From the NCBI RefSeq assembly GCF_030867145.1, contig NC_134443.1:930001-994000 (forward strand): a DNA stretch of 64,000 nucleotides. Reading direction: 5' to 3'. The DNA is from Opisthocomus hoazin (taxonomy: Eukaryota; Chordata; Aves; Opisthocomiformes; Opisthocomidae). The translations under genes were made by a program, and so were the position numbers. Under the pieces are notes generated by a model. That model made no database searches and was not told the DNA's origin. It was given only the letters and a program-made list of their open reading frames with translations. Below are positions 1 through 59,200 of the stretch, piece by piece (within the stretch, counting starts at the first letter, position 1; each line of letters starts with the position of its first letter).

Positions 1-430
1 GTTTTTTATTATGTTTACTGTATCTTACGCTGGGAGAGCATCGCTCCTGCCCAAAGAGCTGAAAGTCTAGGCACACAGATCCTTCAAGCTGTCAGAACGC
101 TCTGCAGCACTACAGCTGACTACTGGTAAGCAGCATCGTTTGTCTAACAAAAAAATATTCCATTAATTATTGCCTTTTTTCAGAGAAAAATATAAAATAC
201 TTCAAGAATAAGCAGAGAGCTGTGGCGGCCAATTGACTCCTTTCACTTTGCCACGCTCGCGTGTAGTGCAGCGGAGAAAGGAGAAACCCAGTTCCCTGGG
301 AGAACGTACCCCGTTGGTCTCAGACCACGGGTTTAACAGCCAGAAAAGCAGGGATGGGAAAGCTCTTTTCTCAAACACAACCAGTAAAATTAAGGAGCCA
401 CCAGACCCTGAAAGTTCCTCTTTATTTTGG
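1..430. other. Intergenic DNA upstream of the ASH1L CpG island
   Basis: Ordinary AT-rich to mixed sequence. I see no exon, repeat family or RNA gene here. Long open frames on both strands that start here and run into the GC-rich island have no recognisable protein similarity, and low stop density is expected at high GC. Confidence 0.5.
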
Positions 431-1130
431 GCACCCCCGACGCTGCGATGGAGCTCTCGAACGACTGCTCTAGCGCGAGCTGTGAGGGCTCTCTCCAGCT
501 CGGCCGTCTGCGGGAGAGGGGCTTTAGCAGGAGAGCGAACTGCGGCCCCTTCACCGCTCTGTCCCCGGGGCAGCCCCGGCGCTGGCCGGCTCGGCACCCC
601 GCGCCGCTGCGCAGACAGCGCCTGTCTGCCCGCGTTACGGCGGGATTTACAGCTCGGAATACAACGGCAGGCGAGACCCCGCAAGCCCTGTCTGCAGACA
701 CCGCTGGGTAGGCCCGACCCGTCGCCTTCCCCAGGCCACGCTAAAACTCGGCCCCTGGCTGCCGGCTGCCCGCGGGCCCGCTGCCGGCCGCAGGAACCCG
801 AAGCCAAGCGACAGCCGGGCCGGAGCAAGCGGAAACGGCTCCGAGCGAACGGGAGCGCTGCGGCCTCGTGCTCCGCGCCTCCCCCCGGCTCCCTGCCCGC
901 CGCCGTTCCCCGCCGCTTCTCCCGAGGGCCGCGGGACCGAGGTGACGCGGGGGCAGCGGGCCCCTCGCTCGGCCGGCCCGCGAACCGGGAGCGCCGAGCC
1001 TCCGTCCCCAAATCCCGCCAACGGGCACCAAAGGCCGCTCCCCCCGGCCCCCGCCGCGGCCTGGCTGCTGGGCCACGCCCCGGCCGCCGCCCCCCGCGCG
1101 TCGCAGCCGAGCCCCGGGGGCAGCGGCCGG

Positions 1131-1173
1131 GCCGGGCCGGGCCGGGCCGGGCCGAGCTGAGCTGAGCTGAGCA
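1131..1173. repeat. Short tandem repeats GGGCC and GAGCT in the promoter
   Basis: Consecutive GGGCC units are followed directly by GAGCT units, about 43 bp in all. This is a simple low-complexity tract in the upstream part of the CpG island. Confidence 0.7.
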
Positions 1174-1390
1174 GGACCGGGCCGGGCCAGGACGCGTGAG
1201 ACCGCCCCGGCACTCACCCCCGCCACCGCGCCAGAGGACGCGGATGACGCCAGGCCGCTACGGGTCCCGCGCAGGGACACGCCCCGCCCGCCGCCGCGCT
1301 CAGGGCAGCCGCTGTCGGCGGGGGGCGGGGCTAGCGCGGAGGGGTGTGGCCGGGCGCGGGGCGGGCGGGGCGCCGGGCGCTCGCTCGCGG

Positions 1391-1557
1391 TGGAGCAGGA
1401 GCCGCCGCCATTTTGGTTTCGCTGCCTCGGCTCGGAGCAGGGCCGGAGCGGCGGCCGGTCGGTGCGGGTCCCGCCCTGGCCCCGTCCGCGCGGGCGGCCG
1501 GGGGGATGCGGCGCGGAGGAGCCCGTGCTCGGCCCCGGCCGTGTTGTCGCTGACACG
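1391..1557 (+). other. ASH1L: ASH1L exon 1, 5' untranslated (start approximate)
   Basis: The sequence after 1391 leads to a strong donor, GTGAGG at 1558, so the exon ends at 1557. The transcription start is not visible; I place it near the YY1-type site at 1404-1416, because such sites usually sit at or just downstream of the start. In mammals ASH1L also has a non-coding first exon, with the ATG in exon 2. The left boundary is inferred. Confidence 0.55.
1404..1416 (-). promoter_or_regulatory. YY1-type site (GCCGCCATTTTGG)
   Basis: This is the reverse complement of the CCAAAATGGCGGC form of the YY1 consensus. Sites of this form are common at CpG-island transcription starts and help position them. 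Binding is inferred from the motif only. Confidence 0.6.
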
Positions 1558-1831
1558 GTGAGGAGCGGGCGGGCGAGCGGGCGGCGGGCGGGGACTGGGA
1601 CCGCCTCAGGCCCGGAGCCCGGGGGGAGGGGAGCCCGGCCGGGGAGCCGCCGCGGGGGCCGCCCCGCCCCGCACCGGCGCCGAAGCGCGCGCTGCCCGCC
1701 GCCCCCGCTGCCCGGTATCCCCGGCGGGGCGGCGGCGGGGGATCCCCGGCGGGCGGGGGAGGGGGGGGGGGGGCGGCAGGGCCCGCAGCGGAGCGGTGGG
1801 GACCCCGCAGGGCCGTGGCGGGGCGCGGGGC

Positions 1832-1909
1832 GGGGGATCCCTGACAGGCGGGCCCGCGCCGGGCGGGGGCGGGGGCTCCCTGACAGCCGGGCCCGCGCCG
1901 GGCGGGCGG
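1832..1909. repeat. 39-bp tandem duplication in the CpG island
   Basis: Two adjacent 39-bp copies (1832-1870 and 1871-1909), each with a CCCTGACAG core followed by GGGCCCGCGCCGGGCGG, differ at only a few bases. It lies at the start of intron 1. Confidence 0.75.
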
Positions 1910-4900
1910 GAGGCGGGGGATCCCCGGCGGCGGGAGCGGTGCCCGCGGGCCGCCCCGAGCCCTGCGGGGTGGCGGGAGCCCGGCGGCCGCGTGGGGCCGG
2001 GCTCGGGCTGTCACCGCCCCGGGGGAGCGCGGCCCGGCGGCCGCCTCGGCTCTCGGGGAGCCCCCGGGGGCGGCTCCGGCGCTGCGGGGCCCGGGGAGGC
2101 CGTGCGGGGCGGCCGGCGGCGCGCTGGCAGATGGGCTGGGGGATTTTCTTGCTCGTCGTCGGGACGTTGGCTGGTTTAGGTCGGCGGGTTGCGGACTCTT
2201 CCGCTTGCGATCCTTCCCCCCTGGAATCCCACTGCTGAATTTTTACTTTTATGACCTTTTTAATCCCGTTTTAGCTTTCTGATGGGTAATTGGGGATGTG
2301 CGGGGTGAGCCTGATGTGCCTTGGCCTCACCCACCTCTCGGATCAGAGGCCAGAACGCGTTGCTGGCCCTCGCTTTCTGTTAGGAAGCCTCCTGACTCTC
2401 CAGCTCCTGTTTGTCACCCCTGGTTTGTGGTTCCTGCGCCCCGTTAATTACCCGGCAGAGAACTGGGAGCTGCTTGGGATGCGGGTTCCCATCAGATGGC
2501 CTCGGGACACGCGTTTGCTCTCCTGGCAGTTGTGTGGTGTCAGGAGCCAGCGAGGGAAACTCGAGATAGCGGGGCCTGACGCTGCCTTCCCAGTCTTGTT
2601 CGGAGAGTTTTGGGGAGCAAGGGCTGCGGGTGGATGTGTGGTGAAAATCCCTGACCCTGCGTCCAGCTGGTTAAAGATGCGTAGTTTTCGTTTTCAACAG
2701 CAGTGCACCTTTTTGCATCTTTCCGTTGTTGGTTTTGATTGTCTTCCTTGCATCACTGTAATTGCACCAGCAAAGGCAAGGTTTTCCAAGAAGGTGCGAG
2801 TTCGTAGGGGTTTTTGGGCAAATCCTGAAAGAACTGGGTTTCCCGTGGTCATCCTTGAGGACCTTGAGACCATGCCTGGTGCCTCTGCGCGGATGGGGAA
2901 GTTCTGGCAGCTGGTTGAACATATGGGTAGAGATGGGCTCTAAAATCGTCATCTGTCTGCCTCCTTCAGTTCTGAAGAAGCATCCTTACTCGAAAATGAA
3001 ACCTTCAGCAGCTTTTCTAAACTGTATAAGAATAGAAGACAGTGGGGTTTTTTATTTTGAGGGGGTCTAAGTACATCTTGGTTTTAAAGACAGCATTATG
3101 GCAACTTCTTTTTGGACTTTAGTTACATTTGATTGCTACAGGCAGTCAACAGTCATCCAAAAAGCACTCAATGTTTGAGTGATAATGAACAGCAAAATGA
3201 TTTGAGCCATAATTTACAGAAAGGAGCAGCTTGTTTTCAGTTGTTTTCAGAGTTTAAACTGTCCTTGAGGATACAAAAAACAGTTTAAACACTTGGTGCA
3301 AGAGACAGGCTTATTGATAGAAATTATAATGCTGCTGTCACAAGAGAAAAATGGAAATAGCTCATAACGGTTGCTGAATCACTGTCATTTTGAAATCGGT
3401 ATTGTTGTCAGATGGAGTGTTGACTTTTAAAAAAAAAATTAATTTGTGCTGCCATTGGCAAGAGGTCGCCTTTTGCTGTTGTGGACACATTTCTTCCACT
3501 GCAGTGAGGTCATGTGTTTCATCTCGCAGCTTTCACACAGGAAAAAGGCCTGATAGGCAGATCCAGCGCGATTGTTCTGAGAAAGCAAACCCTGTATTTG
3601 TTCCTCGTTTTCTGTCGCAGGGCCCTACCTGTTGTGCAGCGCAGAGGGTGTGCAGCCCCCTCCAGCCCAAACCAGCCTGTGAGTCTGAGACCATCCTGGC
3701 ACTGGGCTGTTTTTGCACTAACCAAAGGCATTGTCTGCACATTATGTCAGGAGTTAACAGTGAAATGCTGGTTTACTTTGTCCCTTACGTTATCCTTTTA
3801 CTAGGAGAGTATAAATAACGGAGTTTTTTGTTCAGAAAAGTCCGTTGGAAGGCGTCAGGCGCAGAGGGATACCTCTCGGGAAGTTCCTGGATCACAAATT
3901 CAGAGTCTGGGAGAATATTTTAGCGGAATTACCACAGCATACGTTGGGGTTTTTATTTTTTCCCTAGGCAATCAGGATTGGCGGGTGTTGGGACTAACAG
4001 CATAAGGCTAAATGAACCTTGGGTCTGATCAAATATGGGGTTTGTTATGCAGCGTTTAGCAATTTCATGTTAATTTGCATATGAATAGTGCAACAGCAGA
4101 AGTATCAGGCAAGTCAAAATTCAACCTCGTGTTTCCAAACTTCTCCGTTAAGGTGCGATATCAGCAGAAGTAAGGTTGAGGTAGCAGAAGAAACGTTCTG
4201 TCCACTTAAAAAGTTTTCTTCCCACTGGAGCGTGCTGGCAAAGTGTGGTGACGTCTGCCCTTGGCGTTTCTTCCTGCAGGAGAAGTGTCCTGCTACCGCT
4301 CGCTCCCCCGACCCCTGGCCCGCGCTGTCTTTGCCACAAACGCTGCTGTAGAATATTCCTCGTGGCCAGACAGGTGCTCTGCTCTTTTGTGGCAGCCAAA
4401 CCCACGTCTGACAGATTCTGTTTGTAAGGTGCTGGATTTGTCACCGCCTGCGACACAAACAGTAACTTTATTTCTGACAGTTGTCTCCGTCTCCAAGCAG
4501 TCAACAAGTGCTCGCGGAGGTAACCGAGCTCCTTGGACTTCTGTCTCGGTGACCTGCAGCCGTCGGTGCTGCTGCTTGGGATAAGTGATGTGGAGAAATG
4601 TAGTGGGGGTTTTATGACACGTTTTATTCTCTGTTGGAGAAAGAACTTCTGAGTGGAGCAGCTGTCTGCCGTCACAGAAGAAAGAAGACAAGGAATACGA
4701 GAAGGGATTGTGGGAGACTATAGAGTTACTGGTAATATTCTGGGATTTCAGACACTCAGCTGATTTTTTTTTCATGTCCCGTGGAGCTGAAGCAGTGGAA
4801 AGAACCAGAAGAAAACACCTCCCAAATATAAAATGACAATATGTTTTTGTCAACAAAAGCAGTAGCAGAAATAAAGATAATTTAGTAAATTGGACAGAGG

Positions 4901-6122
4901 GAAAAAACCTGGTGTTGCTGGGGGGGGACGCACACATATCCAGGAGCTGGCAGAAGTCAGCCCTTGTTTGTTTTTTTGTCTCTGGAAAAGCAGGGGATCA
5001 GAAGAACAGAAATCTTAGCAGATGATGGGCAAAAAGGGCTTTGGATGTGTCAACAGGGGAATAAGAATGAAGAATAGGTGTTAAAACTGCAGATGGCATT
5101 AGACAAATCATTAACGAACACCGTTTGGTTCCAGGTAGCGCGTGTCAAAACGGATGTTACAGCGCTTCCTGGTTAACCTTTTTGGGGAAGAGCAGTTGCA
5201 GGAGGGATCTGGGATCTACAGAATCTACTGGATGAGAGAGTGAAAGTTTTATGTGTTTTGCTTCTTCAGGGAGCTGACTGGGACACGTCTTGATCAGAAT
5301 TTGTAAGTCTGCGTAGAGATTTGACACTGGATGGTTCTTAACCTTGCAAAATTAATGGTAGCCCAAGGTCCCGCGGATGAAAGTTGTTGCAAAATGTGGA
5401 TTAGGTCTTGGAACAGAGACCCCAGGGAAATGGCAGTTTCTTTCATCAAAAAAAAAGTCGTTAAATGAAAGATGTTGATGTTGCTTTGGAAGGAACTGCT
5501 GTGGGTCTGCGAAATGTGAGCGGTGGGATTGGAACTGCTGAGCGCCGGTTTTGGCCTGGTGCAGAATGCTGTGCTGCTTGGTTGCAGCCGTGCTTTTTAG
5601 CCTGAGTAGTTACGAAGCTGTGTGGGTAAGTGACAGCGTGAAAGCTCAGAAAATACTTAATCGTGGGCACAGGCAATCAGGCTCCGCTGCTTTAATTTCC
5701 CATGAATCTTCCTGGGCACAGCAGATGGATGTAGTGCTTCGCTTGTAGAGATCCTCGCGGTGGAGGCTTGCAGAGCTGTCTTGCAGGGATCAGGCTCATC
5801 GAAGCAGGTACTTTGCAAGTCCGTAGTCCATTTTTCTGACCTGAAGAAGCCTACAGCGTAATTAAAACCAAGACTTGCAAATTGACGGAACAAACGTGGA
5901 AAGCGCAGACACAGCTACGTACCGTACATCACACAGGTAAATACGAGAGTTTTAAGTCTTGAAAGTGCCAAATCATTGGAGTTTTCAGGGTAGATTCCTG
6001 CTGGCTTTTAGAGCTGCCTCTGAACTGTGGCTGTCGTCGTTTGGCTGCTCATTGGCGTTGACGTCCAGAAGGAGATTTTAGGGCACGAGCTGTGAGAAGA
6101 ATGGTACGGATCCCTTGGACTA

Positions 6123-6657
6123 GTGAGGCCCCATCTGCAGTGCTGGGTCCAGTGCTGGGCTCCCCAGTTCAGGAAAGGTGAGGAGCTACTGGAGAGAGTC
6201 CAGCACAGGGCTACGAGGATGAGGAGGGGACTGGAGCATCTCTGCTACGAGGAGAGGCTGAGGGAGCTGGGCTTGTTCAGCCTGGAGAAGAGAAGGCTGC
6301 GAGGGGACCTTAGAAATGCTGATCAGTATCTGCAGGGTGGGTCAGGAGGACGGGGCCAGGCTCTTCCCAGTGGTGCCCAGCGACAGGACAAGGGGCAACG
6401 GGCACAAACTGGAGCAGAGGAAGCTCCAGCTGAACCCGAGGAAGAACTTCTTCCCTCTGAGGGTGCCGGAGCCCTGGCCCAGGCTGCCCAGGGAGGCTGT
6501 GGAGTCTCCTTCTCTGGAGATATTCCAGCCCCGCCTGGCCGCGGTGCTGTGCCCCCTGCTCTGGGTGACCCTGCTTGGGCAGGGGGTTGGGCTGGGGGAT
6601 CCCCAGAGGGCCCCCCCAACCCCCCCCATGCTGGAGTTCTGGGATTCTGTGACTGGT
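6123..6657 (+). mobile_element. CR1 LINE fragment, 3' end
   Basis: About 535 bp of the 3' part of a CR1 retrotransposon in sense orientation, ending in the family-typical GGGATTCTGTGA. It has the conserved '...CAGCCTGGAGAAGAG...' and '...GGTTGGGCTGGGGGATCCC...' blocks. It is 5'-truncated as usual for CR1, and the frames through it are relics. It matches the copies at 38.6 kb and 42.2 kb closely enough to be the same subfamily. Confidence 0.9.
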
Positions 6658-9593
6658 GCAAGCGGGGCGTGCAAAGCGGGAAGAGTCGCGCAGAGACGGC
6701 AGTGTTGTTACTTGAAAAAAGCGGGGGGAAGGATATGTGCGGTGGTTGTCAGTGGTGAAACAGAAAACACCCAGGAACGGGACCAGGTGGAGAGCCAGGG
6801 CACAGTTACACGCACCTTGAAGACCATGGCAGGAAGCCTGAACTTGGTGCAGCAGGGAAGAAAAAGCGTTCCTGGGATGCAGAGAGATGAGACGTAACCA
6901 GTTAGCGGTTATGGAAATGATCAAATTGGCAGGCGCATTTTCTGTGAATTAGAGTGGGGTAATTGGAGAGTCGAAGAGAAGAAGATTACAGTGATCGAGG
7001 CGAAATGATGATTAGGTCCAGGATTAGCATTTTTGTTGTCTGTGTAGAGAGGAATTAATGGGTAAATAAAATGACCTGCTATGTGTTTATGAGAGCCATC
7101 AATTTTGTGACTTAGTTTCTGGGATCGTTCCTGGTTCTGTGTTACCGCGGAACACCAGCTCAGCACAGTGCTGCTCCTCGCGTTCTCGCGGCGCGCTTTG
7201 TCTTGGTTTTCCAGTTTCCAAGGTCAGTGTGTGAGGGTAATTACTGACTTAGAGTCGTGCTGTTGAGTAAATAAGGAGCCAAATACAGCAGTATAGATGG
7301 TGCTATTTCCATTTAATTTGATTTTAGGTATTAAGCTTATTAATTTGATTTTAATTGTAGGAAAATGTCTGAAGTGGTGTAGCTGTTCTGGACCATAGTC
7401 GCTAGAGAAGGAAACATTTGTGTGAACGTAGATTTGAGAGTTGTATCGTGGCCTGTAGGACTCTCTCCTTTTCTTGAGCTCGAATAATAAAAATTCATGC
7501 ATTAGCTTAGGGTTATTTTGCTGCTGGCCAGTCTTCCTTCGCACACTGGCATGTAGGGAAAAGCCCGTTTTCGGTGGCATGGTGTAGCCTCATGTACTGA
7601 ACGCTGGGCCTGAAGTAGGACCTGTCACCAGCTTGCTATCTAGTCCTCTGCGTCACAGAGCTCCACCTGTTTCTTCTGGTTGCAAAATGGAGATTTTATC
7701 TAATTACCTCTGGTCTTCTGAGTAATAATGCCATTTTTGATTTTTCAGGATTTTCTTGGTTGAAGAGTCGTAGCTGCAGATAGAAATCCCTTTTAATGAT
7801 GCGCACAGAACATGTGAAAAGAAGTTTGTTTTCTCTGAGGACGTAGCCAGTGGAGCCTAGCTTGCTAAAGACTTGCATTTTGTGTCCTCGGCAGCGTTTC
7901 TTCTGTCCCCTCTAATCCTGGCGTCTGACTTCCAACCTGTGTCCACTGCAGTCGCCCAAGCCCTCTCCCAGTATCGCCTTTCACATTCCTGATCCTCCCC
8001 TCTTTTTGTACAGTGCTGGTGGTTACTGAGCCCCCCCAAAACACCCCCCCCTCGCTGCTGTCTCTGCTGTTGTTGTCTGGACAAGAGGCATCTGGCGCTG
8101 GGACCTGCCGCTTGCTGATGGGCTCACGTGTGCGTGTGCTGACCTGCCAGGAGGCCAAGTGTCGCAGATAATTGCTGAGCTCATTGAAACCTTCCTGAAA
8201 GCAGTGAAACTCTTTGTGAAGTTCACTGAAACTGCTGAAATCTTTTCACAGCATTCCATACAGCTTAGACTTAATGATTCTGTAGAAGATACAAACAGAA
8301 AACCAGGCTGGTTTAGTTCCGGTGATGCTCTTTCCAGTACATTGATTGTTTGCTTTTCAGACCTGCTTCCGACATCCATGCTCAGAAATGATCAAGACAG
8401 TTAAATGACAAAGATATTTAAATGCTTTCTGCTTAGAATGCCCCTACAACAAATCCGTCCACCTGGGTTGTTCTCTTTGGGCTCCTGGCACTTGGGAAAG
8501 GAGAACTTCTCTGGCGAGGTGCTGTTCAGGCTCCGGAAGGTTGGGTCTGGGGTGCTTTGGTGTGCCGTGCCCGTGGGGCAGGTGGGCGTATGGACGACGT
8601 GCTGCCCTAGCAGGGTCAAAAAGACCCAACACTGCCTCAGCGCGCTGCAAGGATCCTGTGTGTCCTTGTGACTGTCACAGTTCGCTCGGAGCTCCGGTTC
8701 ACCGAGTCCTGCGCGGGGTTGCTGATTTTCAGGTCCCTGTTTCTGTAAACATCACTCGTGTCCTTTCTCCGACATCATACTCCAAGTGTCTGACCGTACG
8801 GAAAAGCGTGTGTTTAGCTTCTGCTTTGTAACCTGTGAGTTGTCATCTCTGGTGGTTACTGATACACCCTGTTTGTGCCTTCTGCAGGTTCTTCCTGTGA
8901 TGATTTTTGTTTCCATAGATAAAAATACAGTGGGGTACACCGATTTGGTTTGTTCTTCAGCAGCAGGGGAAACAGCCCCTCACGGGTCCGTGGTGGTCTG
9001 CGGGCGAGCACGGGAGGCCGTGCTGGCGCGCTGCATGAGCGCGCTGCCAGCTGGGGATTCGAAACCCTGGCGTTAGCACGTCGATTCCAGCCGCCACTTG
9101 CTCTAGTTCTTAAGTTAAGCTGAACTTTCCTACTGGCTCAGACAGTTAAAACCTGATTGTCTCTGGGTTTTGGATGCTTTGTCACAGGTTTCATTGGCTG
9201 CGTCATTCCTTAGATGCAGCGGTTTCCGTGGGGCCAGACTGAGAGTGGCAGTACTGGGGGCAGCTGGGCTCTGCTTTTAGATGAGAAAAGTTATTTTGAT
9301 GATCAATACTAAAAGCCTTAACCGTCATTTGCAGTGTCCTCTGGATGAACTGGAAATTGCATTATAATAGTCACATCATTTTGATTTTCACCTGTTGTCT
9401 AAAAATGCTTTTGCAGATAAATTGTGTATTGTAGCAGGTGATGGGAAGGGTTGGTGTTTTGAAACACCAGCTGCGTGATTGTGCTTGTCTGAGATACGAT
9501 TGTTTGCTTTCTAATTGTTTTTAATACTAATTGGGTTTCTGCTAGAAAATTGAAGTTTACTTCTGTTTTTCTTTTTCTTCTTCAGAGTAAAAG

Positions 9594-9644
9594 ATGCTGG
9601 CTGCCAGTAGTAGAACAGATATTCTGTGGAACATATCTCTGTAA
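9594..9644 (+). other. Short upstream ORF in the ASH1L leader
   Basis: ATG at 9594 with A at -3 opens a 16-codon frame ([16 protein letters not shown]) that stops at 9642-9644, 41 bases before the ASH1L ATG and in a different frame. Upstream ORFs of this kind can lower translation of the main frame. Whether it acts this way here is inference. Confidence 0.5.
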
Positions 9645-9685
9645 ATCTTCCCGAAAATTACCCGAAGGCATATATTCCGCCTGTG

Positions 9686-56292
<46,607 letters not shown>

Positions 56293-59200
56293 GTATGTGC
56301 TAACTCTGGTGGCTGCTGTGATCTCCATCAGAGAACAGCATACAGAGGCTTCTGGCATCACCCTGTTTGAAATGCTTTGATCTTTTTACGAGTAGAGAGC
56401 TGCGCTCTGCTCTGTTATGGGAGTGACACACAGTAAGAGTTCTCACAGGCTGGCTGATGAAGAAACATTAATTACCTTTAGCACAGATAGGGCTCTGCTC
56501 CTGGCCAGAGAAGGAAGATGCTGACCTAGCTTCTGGTAGTTAGTGTTTAGAAGTAAAGGCAAAGAAGGCTATTAGGTCTTCGGTATTTCAGTGTGGAATG
56601 GTCGTTAAAACATCCAACTTACTGCTTGTTTGTTCCCTAAAGTGCATCTTTCTGGACTTCAAAGCCCAGAGTTTCAGAGGCAGCTGCACAGCCACGCAAG
56701 TCAGTTCACTGATTATTATTTTTTTTATTTCATCCTACAGATACATACAAGGTTAGAAAAGGAGCCTATATAATTATTAAGAGAACTGCTCTTGAATGAG
56801 TAAAACCAGTTGGTATGTTTGCTAGAGGGGAATGGGAGAGTCTTCAGGAAAGCAGAGAATTAAAAAAAGAAAGGTCAAAGAACAATGTATTCTTTATCCC
56901 CTCTGTGGGATTCTAGAATTTGCATTATCTTCCTTTTTCGTTGTTGCTCTGCAGTGTCTGTCCTGTCTAACGTTCATCTGCTGGGCTTTCTCATTTCTTG
57001 TTCTTTTGCTGGGTTCCTTGCTGGAGAGTAACTCGCTTTCTAGGGTTGCATCGGTACTTGCTTTCATGTTTTCTGTGAAAATGGATTATGTTTTATCTTC
57101 CAGTCACTCACAGCATTAAGGTAATTTTTGTCACGACACATTGTATTTCACTCGCATGCCTCTGATCTGACCTTGGTGGCTTTAATTAGAGAAATGTTAG
57201 TCCTGACATGGCAAAACTCCGAGTACTACTGGCAGAGGGCAAAGGAGACCAAACTGCCACCAGTAGGCACCAAATGCCTCAGCAGCTAGGGGCCAGAGGC
57301 TGAACACGGTGTGTATCACCCAGAAGGCGCCCGGAAGGGCTGCGCAGCTGCAGCAGGGAAAGAGGGCATCCACGGCTCGTTGCTGGTCGCGAGGTGCGAC
57401 GCCTGCCTCTGGCAGTCGTCGTGATGCAGGCACACAGGCGTGTAACGCGTCTCGGAGACAGCAGAATAAACACTTCTTTACTCCCTCTGGTTTCAAAAAG
57501 GTCATGTAATTTACAGGTTCCAAGGCAAAAGAGCCCGTTGTGGCCTTCAGCCCCACGGTATGTGCGTAGACTATTACATTTTTCCTGGGTGTTGTGTGTT
57601 AGAAAGAAGCTGATCTTGTGATAAAGGCTGAAAGTGCTTTTGAGACCGTTGCCTGCCTTTGCACGTTGGTCCACCCTGGCTGCTGGGGAGTTGTGTCTGT
57701 ACGGCAAATTAGTTTGCCTTCCAGTTGCAAGCTTGAGAACTCAGGGGTCTGAGGCGCAAGGCTGCAAAGCTTGCGGCTGTGTGAGTGCACACACCCTGCT
57801 GTGAGCAGATCCCTCCAAAGAAGTGAGGGCCCTGCAGTCTCTGGGGACAGGACTTGTTTTTCAGTCTCTTCACAGTTCTGCTGAAGGTTGTTGAGTTACT
57901 GCAGACGTGCTTCCTCTGCAGAAATTAGCTAACACATAAAGCCAGGCGATGATGCAAATAGATCTGATCAGTTGGTCCATCGCGTCCTGCGGAGCGAACA
58001 AGGAGTTCTGCCGCAGATGTGAGGTGATAACCAGAAGCCGAAACGGATCTTGGAAAACCCACGTAGCCAGGAGCTGTCAGATGTCGTTAGCTCTGATGCA
58101 CCAGCAGTAGCAGCCGCATTTCCTCGTTGAAAACACAGAGCTGTAAACTCCCTCTTCGAGACAGAGGGGTAGCTGTTGCAGTAGTTAGTAACGTCTGAAT
58201 AAACTTGAATTGAAATCAGGCTTCCCGATCCTTAGGGCAAGAGAGTATCCATGTCCATTGCTTTCTGAATACGCCGGTTTTAGTCATGTACAAGAAGTAC
58301 TTGAGTTGCTTTATTCTCACTGAAGAGGTAGGGAAGAAGAGCTGAAAGTAACCAATTTAAAACAGCAGCCAAAAAGAAGTGGGTTTATTTATATTCTGCT
58401 TGGGGCCAGCAGCTGCTCTCAGCGGGTACCTTACTGCTTCTCTCTGCGAGTCTTTTAAAGAAGTTGGGGAGGTGGGTTGCTTAAAAGTAATCCTCAACTT
58501 AGCAAAATGAAGATGTTATTATCCCAGGTTTAGTTCAGATAGTCAGAAGAGCTGATACAGTGGGCGAGGACAGGCTGATCACCAGCAAACACACGCTGCA
58601 TCCTTGGAGAGCTGGCACTCCGCTAGCTAACGTGCACGCCCGTGGTGTTCTGTCTGCAGTCCGTTCTTTTCTCAGTCGAGTTGGAATAAAAATCTTTCTC
58701 CTTCCTACAAATACAGCTTCTGTGTGTGTAGTAGTGTCGCTGGTCTACCAGAAGCTTTAAAAGCTGCCTGCGTGGCTGTGGCAGATGTCAGTGCCCGTAC
58801 GGCCCGTGGCATCTCTGCTTTAAAGGAGAGGGGTTTTTAACAGCGCAGCGTATCGTACTGCCCTGCTACAGTGACAGGGACAGCACAGAACCTGAAAGCA
58901 GTGTCTGTATGTGAGGGGTCGTTAGGAGCATCTTTTAAACTTATACAAGGTTGATAAATGAGGTGATATTTATGAAAACATAACCACACATCTTTCACTT
59001 TAATCCTAAATTTGGCTGTAAGCTAAGGGAGAACAGAACCGAGGTGTTCACAAACCTGGGGCCGCATTGTGCTTGGTGGTCCCCTACCATCCTTTTACTG
59101 AGTGGGGAAGTAACAGAGACTGAACCTGCTAATTAATCAAAGAGCAGTAACGTACGTGGGAGGAGAATAGACATAGCTGCACGTACACAAAAACAGATAT

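Larger units (their letters stand above)
430..2130. promoter_or_regulatory. ASH1L: CpG island promoter of ASH1L
   Basis: About 1.7 kb of very GC-rich, CpG-dense sequence surrounds the first exon. It contains several GC boxes (for example near 1320-1330 and 1350-1373) and no TATA box that I can see, the usual layout of a housekeeping CpG-island promoter. The island extends about 900 bp upstream of the likely start, so divergent transcription from the minus strand is possible, but no upstream gene can be recognised. The intron side (1558-2130) includes long G runs around 1755-1775 and a 39-bp tandem duplication. Confidence 0.75.
1558..9585 (+). other. ASH1L: ASH1L intron 1
   Basis: An 8-kb intron between the untranslated exon and the ATG exon. 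The first 570 bp are still CpG island. It contains one CR1 fragment (6123-6657). I found nothing else that I can name; the remaining frames of up to about 200 codons match no protein I know and overlap each other on both strands. Confidence 0.7.

Noticed and set aside
202..2238. Long open frames on both strands in the CpG island
   Set aside because: At such GC content stops are rare. The peptides are Ala, Gly, Pro and Arg rich, overlap each other in all frames and resemble no known protein.
9040..9080. tRNA-like T-arm (GATTCGAAACCC)
   Set aside because: No A box, acceptor stem or anticodon arm can be drawn around it.
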